The notes under the pieces: generated by a model | The model's input: only the letters and a program-made list of their open reading frames with translations | What the model was told of the DNA's origin: nothing | Databases searched by the model: none | DNA from: Cinclus cinclus | Lineage: Eukaryota > Chordata > Aves > Passeriformes > Cinclidae | DNA: 64,000 nucleotides | Reading direction: 5' to 3' | Assembly: GCF_963662255.1 (NCBI RefSeq) | Contig: NW_026912212.1 | Location: 248,001-312,000, forward strand | Translations under genes and position numbers: made by a program | In this document: piece after piece, positions 40,001 through 51,799 of the stretch | How positions within the stretch are numbered: position 1 is the first letter of the stretch | Layout: each line of letters starts with the position of its first letter

Positions 40001-42553
40001 CTTTTATGGTCACTGCTCTGCTTTTTGCTTGGCAGCGTTCCAAGGGTCCACGGCATACCTCTTGCACAGCGAGAGGTGGCCGGCGAGGAATACTTGCTGG
40101 CTTAAGTCGTTCCATGCTCAAGGCATTCATCAGAGCAACACCATGGGGGAAAAGAGGGGGGAACATTGCAGGACAAATTTCTATGCTGGAACAGGATTGT
40201 CTGCGAGACAGCTCTCCGCAGCGCTAGTATTTGGCCAGGCTGAAATCAGCGCCACGGGAAGCCAATCTGACAAGCGGAGTGCAACGAGCGCGGCGATATG
40301 GGGCCACTTGGCAGGTGGCCGAAGAAAGACGGCTGCCCCGCGAATGGGGTGCCAGAAGGCAAGTTTCAGCAGGGCGTTCCGGGCGAGCTTAATGTGTAGC
40401 CGCAGTTGTTCTAGGCGAGATTGTAGCCGAGAAGCTTTCCGTCTCCATTCACGAGACAAGAAAAGCAGAACGCAATGGTCTAGAGGGTTGAGAAGAAAAG
40501 TGCTCGTAGCGAGCTCGTTGCGGCAGAAGCGAAAGCCAGGAGCAGCGTGCTCGCTGCGAGAAGTAGACGGCGCTTCGCCTCCTTGGGAAGGAAATGGCGT
40601 CTGGGCACGAACGGCAGCCAGCGAAGCTTCAGAACAGCAGGCTGTTCTGCTCAGCGTACGAGCCTGAAGTGAGTGGCAAGGGCTAAGGGGACAGTTCCAA
40701 GGCATCTAGCTTTCCTGCTAGCAATGCCATTTCTACCCTGCTCCTTTGCCCTTCTGCTCCGAGAGGCAGAGAGCACCTCGGCAGACGCAGTGCAGAGGGA
40801 AAGGACACAGTATCCGAGGGAGCGTGACGCCGCTTAGGCGGGCAAAGCAGAAAGGTGCCGCCCGGCACTGGCTTTGACTCCCTGAGCTTCCTTGCTAGGA
40901 CAGCAGCTGCCGAAAGCTGGCAACTAGGCTGCCAGAGTGCAGAATGTCGGCGGTCTGGCACGCCTGCTTGCCGAAAGCCAGGATCAGCGAGACAGCGTGC
41001 TAGGCTCTGTTTCACAGCACCCTGGAGAACACGCCCTTGAAGAATGCCCTCTCTGCTCCGCAAAAGCTCTGCCACAGTGAAGGTGGAAGAAGCAGCCTGT
41101 GGCCACGGGCAGAGCTGGTCAACAGCTGCGCCTAACTTTCCCAAGCTGCGAGAGCATTCTCAGCCGAGTTCTGCTTTGACAGAGCTATTGCTGAACTTTT
41201 GCAGCCCCGGAGGCTGCTGAAACCAAGGCTGTGTTCTGCCTCTTCATTCTTGCCTTCCTGTGCTCCAGCGAGAAGTGAAGCTCTGGCACGGCATTCAGCT
41301 TTGCCGCCTCTCTGCACGGAAAGCACTAGACAGAACTAGTGTGCTTCGTGCATGCTCTCTCCTCGCTTTTATGGTCACTGCTCTGCTTTTTGCTTGGCAG
41401 CGTTCCAAGGGTCCACGGCATACCTCTTGCACAGCGAGAGGTGGCCGGCGAGGAATACTTGCTGGCTTAAGTCGTTCCATGCTCAAGGCATTCATCAGAG
41501 CAACACCATGGGGGAAAAGAGGGGGGAACATTGCAGGACAAATTTCTATGCTGGAACAGGATTGTCTGCGAGACAGCTCTCCGCAGCGCTAGTATTTGGC
41601 CAGGCTGAAATCAGCGCCACGGGAAGCCAATCTGACAAGCGGAGTGCAACGAGCGCGGCGATATGGGGCCACTTGGCAGGTGGCCGAAGAAAGACGGCTG
41701 CCCCGCGAATGGGGTGCCAGAAGGCAAGTTTCAGCAGGGCGTTGCGGGCGAGCTTAATGTGTAGCCGCAGTTGTTCTAGGCGAGATTGTAGCCGAGAAGC
41801 TTTCCGTCTCCATTCACGAGACAAGAAAAGCAGAACGCAATGGTCTAGAGGGTTGAGAAGAAAAGTGCTCGTAGCGAGCTCGTTGCGGCAGAAGCGAAAG
41901 CCAGGAGCAGCGTGCTCGCTGCGAGAAGTAGACGGCGCTTCGCCTCCTTGGGAAGGAAATGGCGTCTGGGCACGAACGGCAGCCAGCGAAGCTTCAGAAC
42001 AGCAGGCTGTTCTGCTCAGCGTACGAGCCTGAAGTGAGTGGCAAGGGCTAAGGGGACAGTTCCAAGGCATCTAGCTTTCCTGCTAGCAATGCCATTTCTA
42101 CCCTGCTCCTTTGCCCTTCTGCTCCGAGAGGCAGAGAGCACCTCGGCAGACGCAGTGCAGAGGGAAAGGACACAGTATCCGAGGGAGCGTGACGCCGCTT
42201 AGGCGGGCAAAGCAGAAAGGTGCCGCCCGGCACTGGCTTTGACTCCCTGAGCTTCCTTGCTAGGACAGCAGCTGCCGAAAGCCGGCAACTAGGCTGCCAG
42301 AGTGCAGAATGTCGGCGGTCTGGCACGCCTGCTTGCCGAAAGCCAGGATCAGCGAGACAGCGTGCTAGGCTCTGTTTCACAGCACCCTGGAGAACACGCC
42401 CTTGAAGAATGCCCTCTCTGCTCCGCAAAAGCTCTGCCACAGTGAAGGTGGAAGAAGCAGCCTGTGGCCACGGGCAGAGCTGGTCAACAGCTGCGCCTAA
42501 CTTGCCCAAGCTGCGAGAGCATTCTCAGCCGAGTTCTGCTTTGACAGAGCTAT
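37094..42553 (+). repeat. Run of four consecutive short units at the array edge
   Basis: Units at 37094, 38459, 39824 and 41189 are all 1365 bp. Elsewhere in the array short units never sit next to each other. Three of the four combine the short form with gtgacgcc, a pairing not seen in the other short units, which have gtggcgcc. Private changes also appear here (aactttccc near 41138, aaagccggc near 42280). Lower homogenisation near the boundary would explain this. Confidence 0.8.
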
Positions 42554-43465
42554 TGCTGAACTTTTGCAGCCCCGGAGGCTGCTGAAACCAAGGCTGTGTT
42601 CTGCCTCTTCATTCTTGCCTTCCTGTGCTCCAGCGAGAAGTGAAGCTCTGGCACGGCATTCAGCTTTGCCGCCTCTCTGCACGGAAAGCACTAGACAGAA
42701 CTAGTGTGCTTCGTGCATGCTCTCTCCTCGCTTTTATGGTCACTGCTCTGCTTTTTGCTTGGCAGCGTTCCAAGGGTCCACGGCATACCTCTTGCACAGC
42801 GAGAGGTGGCCGGCGAGGAATACTTGCTGGCTTAAGTCGTTCCATGCTCAAGGCATTCATCAGAGCAACACCATGGGGGAAAAGAGGGGGGAACATTGCA
42901 GGACAAATTTCTATGCTGGAACAGGATTGTCTGCGAGACAGCTCTCCGCAGCGCTAGTATTTGGCCAGGCTGAAATCAGCGCCACGGGAAGCCAATCTGA
43001 CAAGCGGAGTGCAACGAGCGCGGCGATATGGGGCCACTTGGCAGGTGGCCGAAGAAAGACGGCTGCCCCGCGAATGGGGTGCCAGAAGGCAAGTTTCAGC
43101 AGGGCGTTGCGGGCGAGCTTAATGTGTAGCCGCAGTTGTTCTAGGCGAGATTGTAGCCGAGAAGCTTTCCGTCTCCATTCACGAGACAAGAAAAGCAGAA
43201 CGCAATGGTCTAGAGGGTTGAGAAGAAAAGTGCTCGTAGCGAGCTCGTTGCGGCAGAAGCGAAAGCCAGGAGCAGCGTGCTCGCTGCGAGAAGTAGACGG
43301 CGCTTCGCCTCCTTGGGAAGGAAATGGCGTCTGGGCACGAACGGCAGCCAGCGAAGCTTCAGAACAGCAGGCTGTTCTGCTCAGCGTACGAGCCTGAAGT
43401 GAGTGGCAAGGGCTAAGGGGACAGTTCCAAGGCATCTAGCTTTCCTGCTAGCAATGCCATTTCTA

Positions 43466-43690
43466 CCCTGCTGTGGATAACATTGTCCTATGCCCTTATG
43501 CTCCGAGAGACAGAGAGCACCTCGGCAGACGCAGTGCAGAGGGAAAGGACACAGTATCCGAGGGAGTGTGACGCCGCTTAGGCGGGCAAAGCAGAAAGGT
43601 GCCGCCCGGCACTGGCTTTGACTTCCTGAGCTTCCTTGCTAGGACAGCAGCTGCCGAAAGCTGGCAACTAGGCTGCCAGAGTGCAGAATG
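43466..43690 (+). repeat. Edge of the array with rising divergence
   Basis: The last partial unit follows the consensus closely up to about 43465. It then accumulates changes, for example gtggataac, cctatgccc, cttatgctc, gagagacag, gagtgtgac and gacttcctg, while staying alignable. After the shared gtgcagaatgt at about 43690 the match becomes poor. Confidence 0.8.
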
Positions 43691-44435
43691 TAGGCGGTGC
43701 TGCACGTCTGCTGGGAGAAAGCCTATAAGGGAGAGGTAGCGTGCTTGTTTTTGTTTCAGACCTCTTCAACAGTGAATGGGTAAGGAGTCGCTTATCGCTG
43801 CGGGCACATCTTGTCAACAGCTGCACCTTACTTTGCCAAGCTGCAAAAGCATTCTCGCTTGAGTACTGCTTTGATAGAAATATTGCTGCAGTTTTGCAGT
43901 TCCGGAGGCTGCTGAAACCATCTGTGTTTTCTGTCGCTTCATTCTTGGCTTTCTGTGAAACATCGATAAGTGAAGCTCGGGCAGGGCATTTAGCTTTTCC
44001 GCGTTTCAGCACGGAGGGCACTATACAGGAATACCGCGAGTCGTGCATGCTTTCTCCTGCCTTTAAGCTCCACTGCTGTGTTTTCTAATTGGCACTGTTC
44101 CCGTAGGCCACGTAACTGCCGACCAGCGAGAAGTGGCCGGTGAGGAGTACTTGCTGGATTACTCGTTTCCATGGCCAAGGCAATCACCACAACAACAGCA
44201 TGTGGGAAACGAGGAGGAAACATAGCAGGGCAAGTTTCTCCGCCTGAACATTTTTCTCTGGGAGACATCTCTGAGCCTTACGTGGAAGCGCTTTGCCATT
44301 AGGTTTCGAAATGCAAAGAACTCCTCGGCAGATGCAGTGAATAAGGAAAAGACAAAATAACCTGGTGGGTGTGATGCGACTTACGCGGGCCAAGCAGGAA
44401 GGTATTGCCCTTCACCGTCTTTGATTTCTTGTCCC
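43691..44435 (+). repeat. Highly diverged satellite copy lacking about 530 bp
   Basis: The monomer can still be followed in order: gtcaacagctgc, ttgcagttccggaggctgct near 43894, cttcattcttgg, cagcgagaagtggccgg near 44126, then gagacatctctg near 44261. At about 44300 it jumps to the segment that normally lies about 530 bp further on (ctcggcagatgcagtg, then tgatgcgacttacgcgggc). The missing part matches roughly 420-955 of the reference unit. Many substitutions and small indels are present. It is either an old copy with a deletion or a relic of a shorter ancestral unit. Confidence 0.8.
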
Positions 44436-44598
44436 TGCCTTTTACTTCCAGGTTCTAATAACTAACTTCCGTGCTAGTTTGCTGTGGTGTCACTCCATTC
44501 TGTCCAAGGAATGGAGAGAATTTCAGGAATTGGGCAACTATCTCATGTAAAGCCCGCTCTAGGACAGCTTCTCTTGCTAAGCTCTGACAGAACATAAC
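44436..44598. other. Spacer between diverged satellite and telomere-like tract
   Basis: No clear match to the satellite and no gene or repeat recognised. It may be a further, unalignable part of the old copy. Confidence 0.5.
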
Positions 44599-44935
44599 CG
44601 TCACCCTAACCCCTAACCCGTACCCGAACCCTAACCCTAACCATAACCCCAACTCTATCCCTATCCCTATCCCTATCCCTATCCCTATCCCTATCCCTAT
44701 CCCTATCCCTATCCCTCTCCCTAAACTAAACGTAACCCATACCTGTACCCGAACACTAACCCCAACACCAACGCTAACCCTAACACTAAACCCAACACTA
44801 ACCCTAAGAGTAATATTAACACTAATCCTAACCCTAACCCTAAACCTCATCCCTAAACCTAACCCCGCACCCTAACTCTAACGCTAAGCCTAAGCTTAAT
44901 AATAACATTAACCTAAACTTAACCTGAAACCTAGA
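44599..44935 (+). repeat. Degenerate interstitial telomere-like sequence
   Basis: This tract is dominated by CCCTAA and near variants (CCCTAT, ACCCTA, CACTAA, CGCTAA), with clean runs near 44610-44645, 44775-44785 and 44827-44850. CCCTAA is the C-rich strand of the vertebrate telomere repeat. Its presence on + means the matching terminal end would lie to the left. Degeneracy shows that it is not an active telomere in its present form. Confidence 0.9.
44657..44716 (+). repeat. Homogeneous (ATCCCT)10 tract
   Basis: Ten perfect copies of ATCCCT (GGGATA-type on the other strand) sit inside the degenerate telomere-like block. The purity contrasts with the mutated flanks, so this run expanded recently, probably by slippage. 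It differs from the canonical telomere hexamer by one base. Confidence 0.9.
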
Positions 44936-47900
44936 GCTAGACATAGGTGGCACTTTCCCCCAGGAAGCCAAACTCAAGAGCCCACAATGCTGATGTCTTT
45001 TTGTAGGGTACGTTTGGCCCTCCGTTTGTACACAGGGCCTGGGCTCAGCACACACCTGTGAGTCAGTTGAATAAATCCCGGTTTACATTTCAAGGGTTCT
45101 CCTTCTGGCACTGCATGCTTGCCTATCTGGACTGGCATGTTCATCTCCCCTCATGGACACATTCACGAACAACTGACCAGATTTGGCAGAGAACATCCAA
45201 TAAAACTCACAGTCCGGGAGCAGAAAATCTCTTGGGGTTTAGTTCCATCTCTCACCTGTTCCAAATGCAGGGAAGATGGGCTTTTGTCACACATCACAAC
45301 AGCAGTGATGGATCAGGGCTTTTGTTAAATTTAATGAAAGGGTATTAAAAATAAACTAAGTGTGATATGTCTTTTAAGGCCATTAAAGCTTTTTAAAACC
45401 CAAGGAGATCATCACAATGCCCGAGTTCAGTCTCCTATTCGTACTGGTTTTGATAGCATGAAATACATAGGGTTCTTTTAAGAAATGGTAATTTGTAGCA
45501 TCTAAACCTCTGGCTCCTCTTGATTTGCACTTACAGCCCCTTGCAGGAAGCTCTGCAGCCTTTTTTTCCATCCTACATTGGAGAGAGGATGCATATGAGT
45601 GACACACATATGCACAAACTGTCTTTCTGGCTCTTCAAAAAGTTAAAAACGCCTGTAAGAAAAATGATATAAAGCAATAATGTGTCTCAGACTGTTCAAT
45701 AAAAAGGAAAACGGAGCTTTAATGTCCCTTTAATGAGAGGTGTTGAATAAAATCTTCTCCCTGAGTTTGCACACAGTAATAGCATTTTTTTTAACAAACA
45801 AAACTAAGATTTTTTTTTTGGACCAAATAAGTTAGGTCTGTATGAGAACAGCTCAGGAGGCTTTCAGGGCTCACAGCGATGATGGCAGAGCACAGAACAT
45901 TAAAAATGAAGTGTTAGTTCCCTGACTTAATGCCCGGATGGAGCCAAACCATTTTGCAGAGAGACAAAAGAGCTTCTTCTCCTTGTTTCCGAGCTCCCAA
46001 GTCAGCCTGTAGTTCATCTCCTGCACCAGTGCAGACCAATCTGACGTGGGTAAGTAACAGATCCGGCTCCCGAGCTCCAAGCCACACGGCCCTGACGCGA
46101 ACGCAAGTCAGGAATACAAAAACAGCTGTGCAAGAAAGATGAGAGAAAAATCAGAAGAGATATTCTCCTATTTCTACACAGCAATACCGAGCCAAGCTGT
46201 CTACATCCAGGACCAGGTTTTCAAACAGTTCCCTAACTCTTTACCTAGATGGAAAAGGTCAAGTGGCTTGGCCCATGCCAAGCCAATGATCCTATTCATG
46301 AGAAGGAACAAACCAGCTCCCTGTCAAATCAAACCATTTGAAATCTGACCTGTCAGATGCTCTCATGGACCAGCAATAGGGATCAGCATCCAGGCCTACG
46401 TGGATTTGTTTCTTGCAGACCATTTTCCCTCTTGGAATTACATTTCTTTTATAGCTTTTGTTCCATTTTAGTCCTTGAGAAGCAAGTTCTGGGTGAATAC
46501 CATGCAGAGGTCCAGAATGGTAGTGCTGCTTTATTTTTCCCATCAGTTCCTAGCTTGGTGTGCTGACAGACTATCCCGGAATTCAGAGGTCAAGCAGGGT
46601 TGGCTTTGCATTGCCTGTACCTCTGGTCCCACTTTTTGCAAACACAACTTGTGCCAAGGTCACTGAACTCATCACCTCAGCTTTTCCCTCCAAAAGATCC
46701 CCTCCTTATTTCCCTGTAGGTGAACTCAGATCCACTCTTCACCTCCACTGGTCATCCAAGTGTCCATTCTGTTCCCCCAGTGACCCCAGCAAGGTCCCTT
46801 TGCCTTTCTCCTGCCCCTCTCCAGCCCCAGGCCGCTCCTCTGCTTGCTCTCTCCCACGGGCCTCATCCTACACGGAGCCTCTCCTCCCTTTCTTGCCGGC
46901 TGCTGCCAGGGAAGGAGGACACAGAGTCCCGAGGGCTGAGCCCTGCCTGCTAGCCCTGGAGAGTCCTGGCTGCGCTCCCCATGGGCCTCGGAGAAATTTC
47001 CCAGAGGAACCGCCTGCCGGGCTCCCTTCAACTACCTCAGCAATCCCCTCAAAAATGCCTCCTCACTGCCCTGGACATCCCCTCGCATTTTCCTACACAA
47101 ACACTTCTTGTCTCCCCTCTAAATGACACCGGGGCTTTCAGCTAAATCAATGGCATGACCCGTGCCGCCTACTGCTCATGGGTCACCCAACCACAATCAA
47201 GAGCAAATGCTGGTTGGCCTTTAAGAACCTGAAATAACTTTGAAGCAAAAGAAATAATCTTTTTTCTTCTTTCACATGCTGGACTTGCCTCTGGGGATAT
47301 GTGCTGAGCTCTCGCTGCAGGGGACTGTCAGGCCCGAATGGCTGGGAGTTCATCTTCTTCTCCCTTGGTCGTCAGAAATTGTCATTAATTACACCACAGA
47401 AATGCTTTCTGAAACCTTTCCCCTTTCCTGTCCTTTGCTGGTACATCTTCTCTCTCTGCCTTTGAATTTACAGCTGTTCTTAGGCGGGACCAAGGTGAAA
47501 TTTTTAGCTGGATTTTTCTAAAATTTCTAATTATACTGAAATTATTTCCAATTCCCCAATGAGAAGAGCACAGACTCACAGCCATTCAGGGCTGGCAGCC
47601 ACCGAGGGAAATCTGAGACAGTATTAATACAAGTGACCTTTCCTGTGAGTAGCCATCACTCCAGTCCTCCAGCCTCAGCAAGTTTCTGCCGTGAATGGAC
47701 CCAACTTCTAATGCAAACCTAAATTTCCGTCAGCTTTTGTTAGAAAGATCCCGGACAGTAAATCATACTACAGAATTTAAAATTTGCACAAAGAATAACA
47801 GACCCAGGCCAAACCCAACCACCCCATCACTGCTCCACCCCACTTTTGGCAGGAACAGTCGTATTGTTTACAAATCTTCTCCTTCCCTGCTGCTTAGTTC

Positions 47901-48641
47901 TTCACTGCACATCCCCAGAGAGGATTTACTCCACCTTTCGTTCACCACAGCACCTCTCTCCTCAGCACAAATCCCACTTGGCACAGATAAAACGGAGCAG
48001 ACCTAAGGCAATGGATCCAGCAGCAGCTGCAATTCCAAGCTCCCCGTTCCCTGGATTGCCCACCCAAGCGCTCCTGGCAACCTCACCTCAGCCCGGACTC
48101 TCTGTCCTCAGAGGGAAACACAGCCTGATGGGACACGGCTCTGGCACTCCACTTCCTCTTGCTCCTGCTGACCTGGAAAGCCACAGGTAAACCCAGTCCC
48201 CCGGACTTCGAATCCCTGGACACCAGCAGAGCTGGAGTTTCACCCAGATTCCAGATTCCCAAGGCACTTCATCCCAGCAGGGAGGAAAAGGGGAACCCTG
48301 TATCCTCTGACTGACCTCACAGCACAGGCAGGACCGGGAGCCCTCCACTGGACTTTGCACAAAGGGACACCCAGGGTGCTGCATTGCAAGAAATCCCAAA
48401 GAGAAATGCCTCCAAAACCTGACAGAGAAAGGTTTCAAGTCACTCCAGAACACAGACGGCTGTTCATGCCTTCTCAGGCCACACCAACCCTGTCCTATCC
48501 ACCTGAGCTGTGCAGGTGAGCTGTGCAAAGGCTCCCCTTCCTCCCAGGCAATTGCTGTCTGAAGCCACAGATGTCCGCCCTGGGCAGCACCTGTAAACAA
48601 TGTGGGAAAGGCAAAATGAGAATGTTTTCTGTCAGAAAATG
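44936..48641. other. Intergenic sequence without recognised gene
   Basis: The composition is mixed and AT-rich in places. Scattered AATAAA-type signals (near 45347, 45697, 45746) are unsupported by any upstream exon. Open frames are short, have no family resemblance and no splice context. A pyrimidine-rich stretch spans about 46690-47120. Confidence 0.5.
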
Positions 48642-48671
48642 AATAATAATAATGATAATAATAATAATAAT
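48642..48671 (+). repeat. (AAT)n microsatellite
   Basis: About ten AAT units with one GAT interruption. Confidence 0.9.
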
Positions 48672-51402
48672 CAGAACTCCTGACAAATTTAGTAACATCA
48701 CTTTCATATGATAAATACTGGCCATGCCCATCCTTCCGGCCCATGTGAAAACAGGAAGGAGAACTACAGGAAAAGCAGAGTCCCTTCTTTGGATGTCTAA
48801 AGACTCTTCTGCACTTTATGCTCTTTGTGCTCTTTAAATGAATGGATTGCTGCTAAAAGAACCTCAGGCCCGTATTTTCTCAGCCACAGGCAGGACAAGG
48901 TGACTTGAAGCTGGAGAGCAGGGAGATGCAGGACCTTGGCAAGCGAGGGATAAGAGCAGGGGAAGCAGGGGAGGTGGCGGGGGAGAGCTGGACACTTGAA
49001 GGAACAGGTATTTTCTTGTTTACATTCATCAGTGCTGGGAACTTGGAAAACACGTGGTGCTGCATGCATCGAGGACACAATGCCCATGCTGTGGTTGTCT
49101 TCCCTTTACTCATAAGCCTTGGCTTCACCCCCTTTCCAGGGTGTCAGATCTTCCCCCTGGTCTCTCTGACCTGCCTCGGCTAGCTCAGGGTCAGAGAGAT
49201 GGGGGATTTTTTATCTGACATGGACAAAGGTAAAAGATGAGAGGAGGCTCTCTTTCCTGGGATGATCCAAGTTTATTGTCCTGAAGGGTTCCAGGGAGAA
49301 GAGAGATAGCATGGGAAACACGGGGTATTTTCAATCCCAACTCAGGGGCGGAGGAATCCCGTATCACAGCCACTCAGGGCTGGCCAGGGGAAAGGGAGGG
49401 GTTAAGGGAAGGGGACAACCACGATACAAACCGAGAGTGAAACAGAACGAACCATCCTCAGTGCAACACAAAAACATAAATGTGCATTAAAACACCAGGG
49501 GAGCAGAGAATTCCTCCAGGCTAAAGGTGAGTCTGGTCCCACTACAGGGATGTATCCACTAAAGGAGGGGAGTTGTTTATGGGAACTGACCACAAAAATC
49601 AAACCCAACAAACACGGAAAGGGACTCTGTCGAGCTGCACCACCGAGTGTTGGCAGCAGGCAGAGGCACGAGGTGCACGCATGACCGAGAAGTACCACTT
49701 CACTTGGTTTTTCTGCTTATGTGGATTTCAGTTCTGCTTCACTTCACAGCTGCTATTCTGTCAAGGTCACTTCCATTTTCACAAGCCTGTGTCACGTGTG
49801 GTCAAGGCTGGAAATCCTCCCTTAGGATTTCCATGTCTCATCTGGATTTGCCAGGAAGCACGTGCACACAGAGATGCCCGTTTCCGTGACAGGTCACTCA
49901 GAAATCATGTAAGCCAGCAACTTGCTCCTCACTGGATCACTTGGAAATACATAAAAGAGCCAGAAGAAAAATAACCAATCAACAACCCACATTTGTTGAC
50001 ATAGCTTAGTGCAGCTTCATCCTAATATTCTGCCCAGTGATGGAGAGAAAGAAGGAGGAAAGCTGTTCTCCCACTTCTCCCAGTTCTGCACCAAGCAGTT
50101 GGAAACAGCCAGCACTGCCCTCACCTGCAGCTGTGGCAGCTTCCCTCCTTCCTTCAGCCTCGCCCTGACTTCTGAGGGGCCAGAGGCACCACACCACCCA
50201 AAAGCATCAGCGCTCACACCCAGTGCCAGTACGGATGTCTTCATGGTCCATCTTTGGCCAAACAAACCTCGGGCATGGTTTTGCTTTCCTGACAGACTTG
50301 GGCAATCTCATTCCCATTTATCAAGGCAACGCACCCCCCCCCTCCCTCCCCCCCCGCCCCCCCGCGTATGGCTCTGGAGTAAGAGCCCCTCTGGAACAAG
50401 AACTCGAGAGAAGACTGCAGGGAAGAATCCAAGAGCAAAATGAAATCCCACATATTCAATGCAGGCCGGCTTCTGGCAGGTTCCTTGTGGCTTTTGGGGC
50501 ACAAGAAAAGCCTTTAGACCATAAAAACATATGTGAAAACCCCACACCGAGCACTTGGTTTTAAAGCTGTTATTGCACTTCATGTTACAGATAATAGAAT
50601 TGCTTTGGGATTTGGCATTTCCTGCACCCACGCAAACACATTAAAATAATTAAGTGCTGAGTCCTGAAGCTCAGTTCTTCCAATCTTATTTTGGTGGTGT
50701 CACTTGACATACCAAAATCCAAAGCAATACTTCCAAAAATGAAAAGCAACTCCCTCCCCTCCCCATTCAGTTTTCCAGTGGAGGGGTCCTTTTAAGAACA
50801 AGTTAAAGAAAAGAAGAAAAGCCCAAGACCTACTATCAGCTAGTGTACCAACCCCCTGTTTTCCATAGATTCTCATTATGCCTGATGGCTTCTCTAAGAA
50901 AATCAATTTGTACATGTAAAAACCTGTCAAGTAGGGGCAGGGGTTTCTGAGCCCCCACCTCGCAGGTGAAGGATCTGAGGAAGAGTGGCACAGAGGGATC
51001 CCAAAGTGCCCAAGAGAGGTTCAAGTTCACTGCGTTTGGGCAGCATTATTTGAAACCAAAGTGCTCTGCAGCTGCCCCAAGCCTGGAGTTCACAGAAACA
51101 AAATGAGCTCCCCCTCCTGCCTCGTTTTCTGACTTCTCTCATCAAGGGACAATCACATCATGCAAAAAATAAGAGAGAAGATGCTAACACCAGTCCAGTG
51201 CCCCCCAACAGCTGGCACCAGGATTCATTCCCTCCCCTGGCTGATGGAACTTAAACCCAGCTGTTCTGGGATTTAAGGAGCAAAGCCCAGCTTTGCCACT
51301 TGCTGTTCCACTCCTTCCCGCATCTGCAGAGCACAGAGATTGCTGGGTTCCATATTACATCTCAAAGCAGCAGCCCTGGGAGTGCTGCTGGAACCCAGAA
51401 CG
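48672..51402. other. Intergenic sequence without recognised gene
   Basis: No exon with both splice sites and a recognisable product was found on either strand. About 49240-49570 contains ccaagtttattgtcc followed by a purine-rich stretch, similar in flavour to antisense LTR ends of avian endogenous retroviruses, but I could not define ends or a target-site duplication. Confidence 0.4.
50333..50365 (+). repeat. C-rich tract, possible G-quadruplex on minus strand
   Basis: Four or more runs of three or more C, broken by single T or G. The minus strand carries the G runs. Confidence 0.7.
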
Positions 51403-51426
51403 CCCCCCCCCCCCCCCCCCCCCCCC
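51403..51426 (+). repeat. Uninterrupted poly-C tract, 24 nt
   Basis: Twenty-four consecutive C. Such tracts are slippage-prone and their assembled length is unreliable. Confidence 0.9.
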
Positions 51427-51799
51427 ATTCCCAGACACCAACCGGACTGGTCAGCCTCATACTCCTCAGGGACAAAAAAACCAAAAACCAGTAAAAAAAA
51501 TGGGTATTTTACACCAAACAGGACCCATTTCAGAGGACAAATATCCCACACTGCCACCCCGAGCATGCCCAAGGCTTTGTGACAGAAAAGCAAAACTTCA
51601 CATGTGAAGCACCATTTCCCTTGGAACAACACCCTCCATAAAAATTGCCACATAAAAGCCCAGGTGTTTGCAACATCCTCGGTAACACATTGCACATAAA
51701 GGATCAGGTCCCTGGCTGTCCTTGTTTGAAAGACAGGTGTTTGCTAAGGAAAGCAGAAGCTTCCCTTTGGACTGAAAAATGTGATGCTTCCTTCCTTCC

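Larger units (their letters stand above)
1..43690 (+). repeat. 1.37-kb satellite array, 31 full units plus a partial unit
   Basis: Head-to-tail tandem array with all units in one orientation. Taking base 1 as the phase, units start at 1, 1380, 2759, 4124, 5503, 6868, 8247, 9612, 10991, 12370, 13735, 15114, 16479, 17858, 19223, 20602, 21981, 23360, 24725, 26104, 27483, 28848, 30227, 31592, 32971, 34336, 35715, 37094, 38459, 39824, 41189 and 42554. Spacings are only 1379 bp (17 units) or 1365 bp (14 units). Units are nearly identical by eye, differing at a small recurring set of single bases. The array runs off the left edge, so its true size is unknown. I do not recognise the monomer: it shows no rRNA, histone or known transposon coding sequence. 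Position next to telomere-like repeats suggests a subtelomeric or pericentromeric satellite, which is inference. Confidence 0.98.

Noticed and set aside
1..43690. rDNA array
   Set aside because: Kilobase tandem repeats suggested it, but the 1.37-kb unit is far too short and contains no sequence I recognise as 18S, 5.8S, 28S or 5S rRNA.
1..43690. CRISPR array or tandem gene family
   Set aside because: Repeats are 1.37 kb without spacers, and variant sites between units are mostly amino-acid changing in the longest frames, so neither fits.
44455..44850. Minus-strand open frame with long Gly-Ile repeat
   Set aside because: It is a translation of the ATCCCT hexamer run and degenerate telomere repeat.
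48088..48744. 218-codon minus-strand open frame
   Set aside because: Includes an isoleucine or tyrosine run from the AAT microsatellite depending on frame. No family resemblance or splice context.
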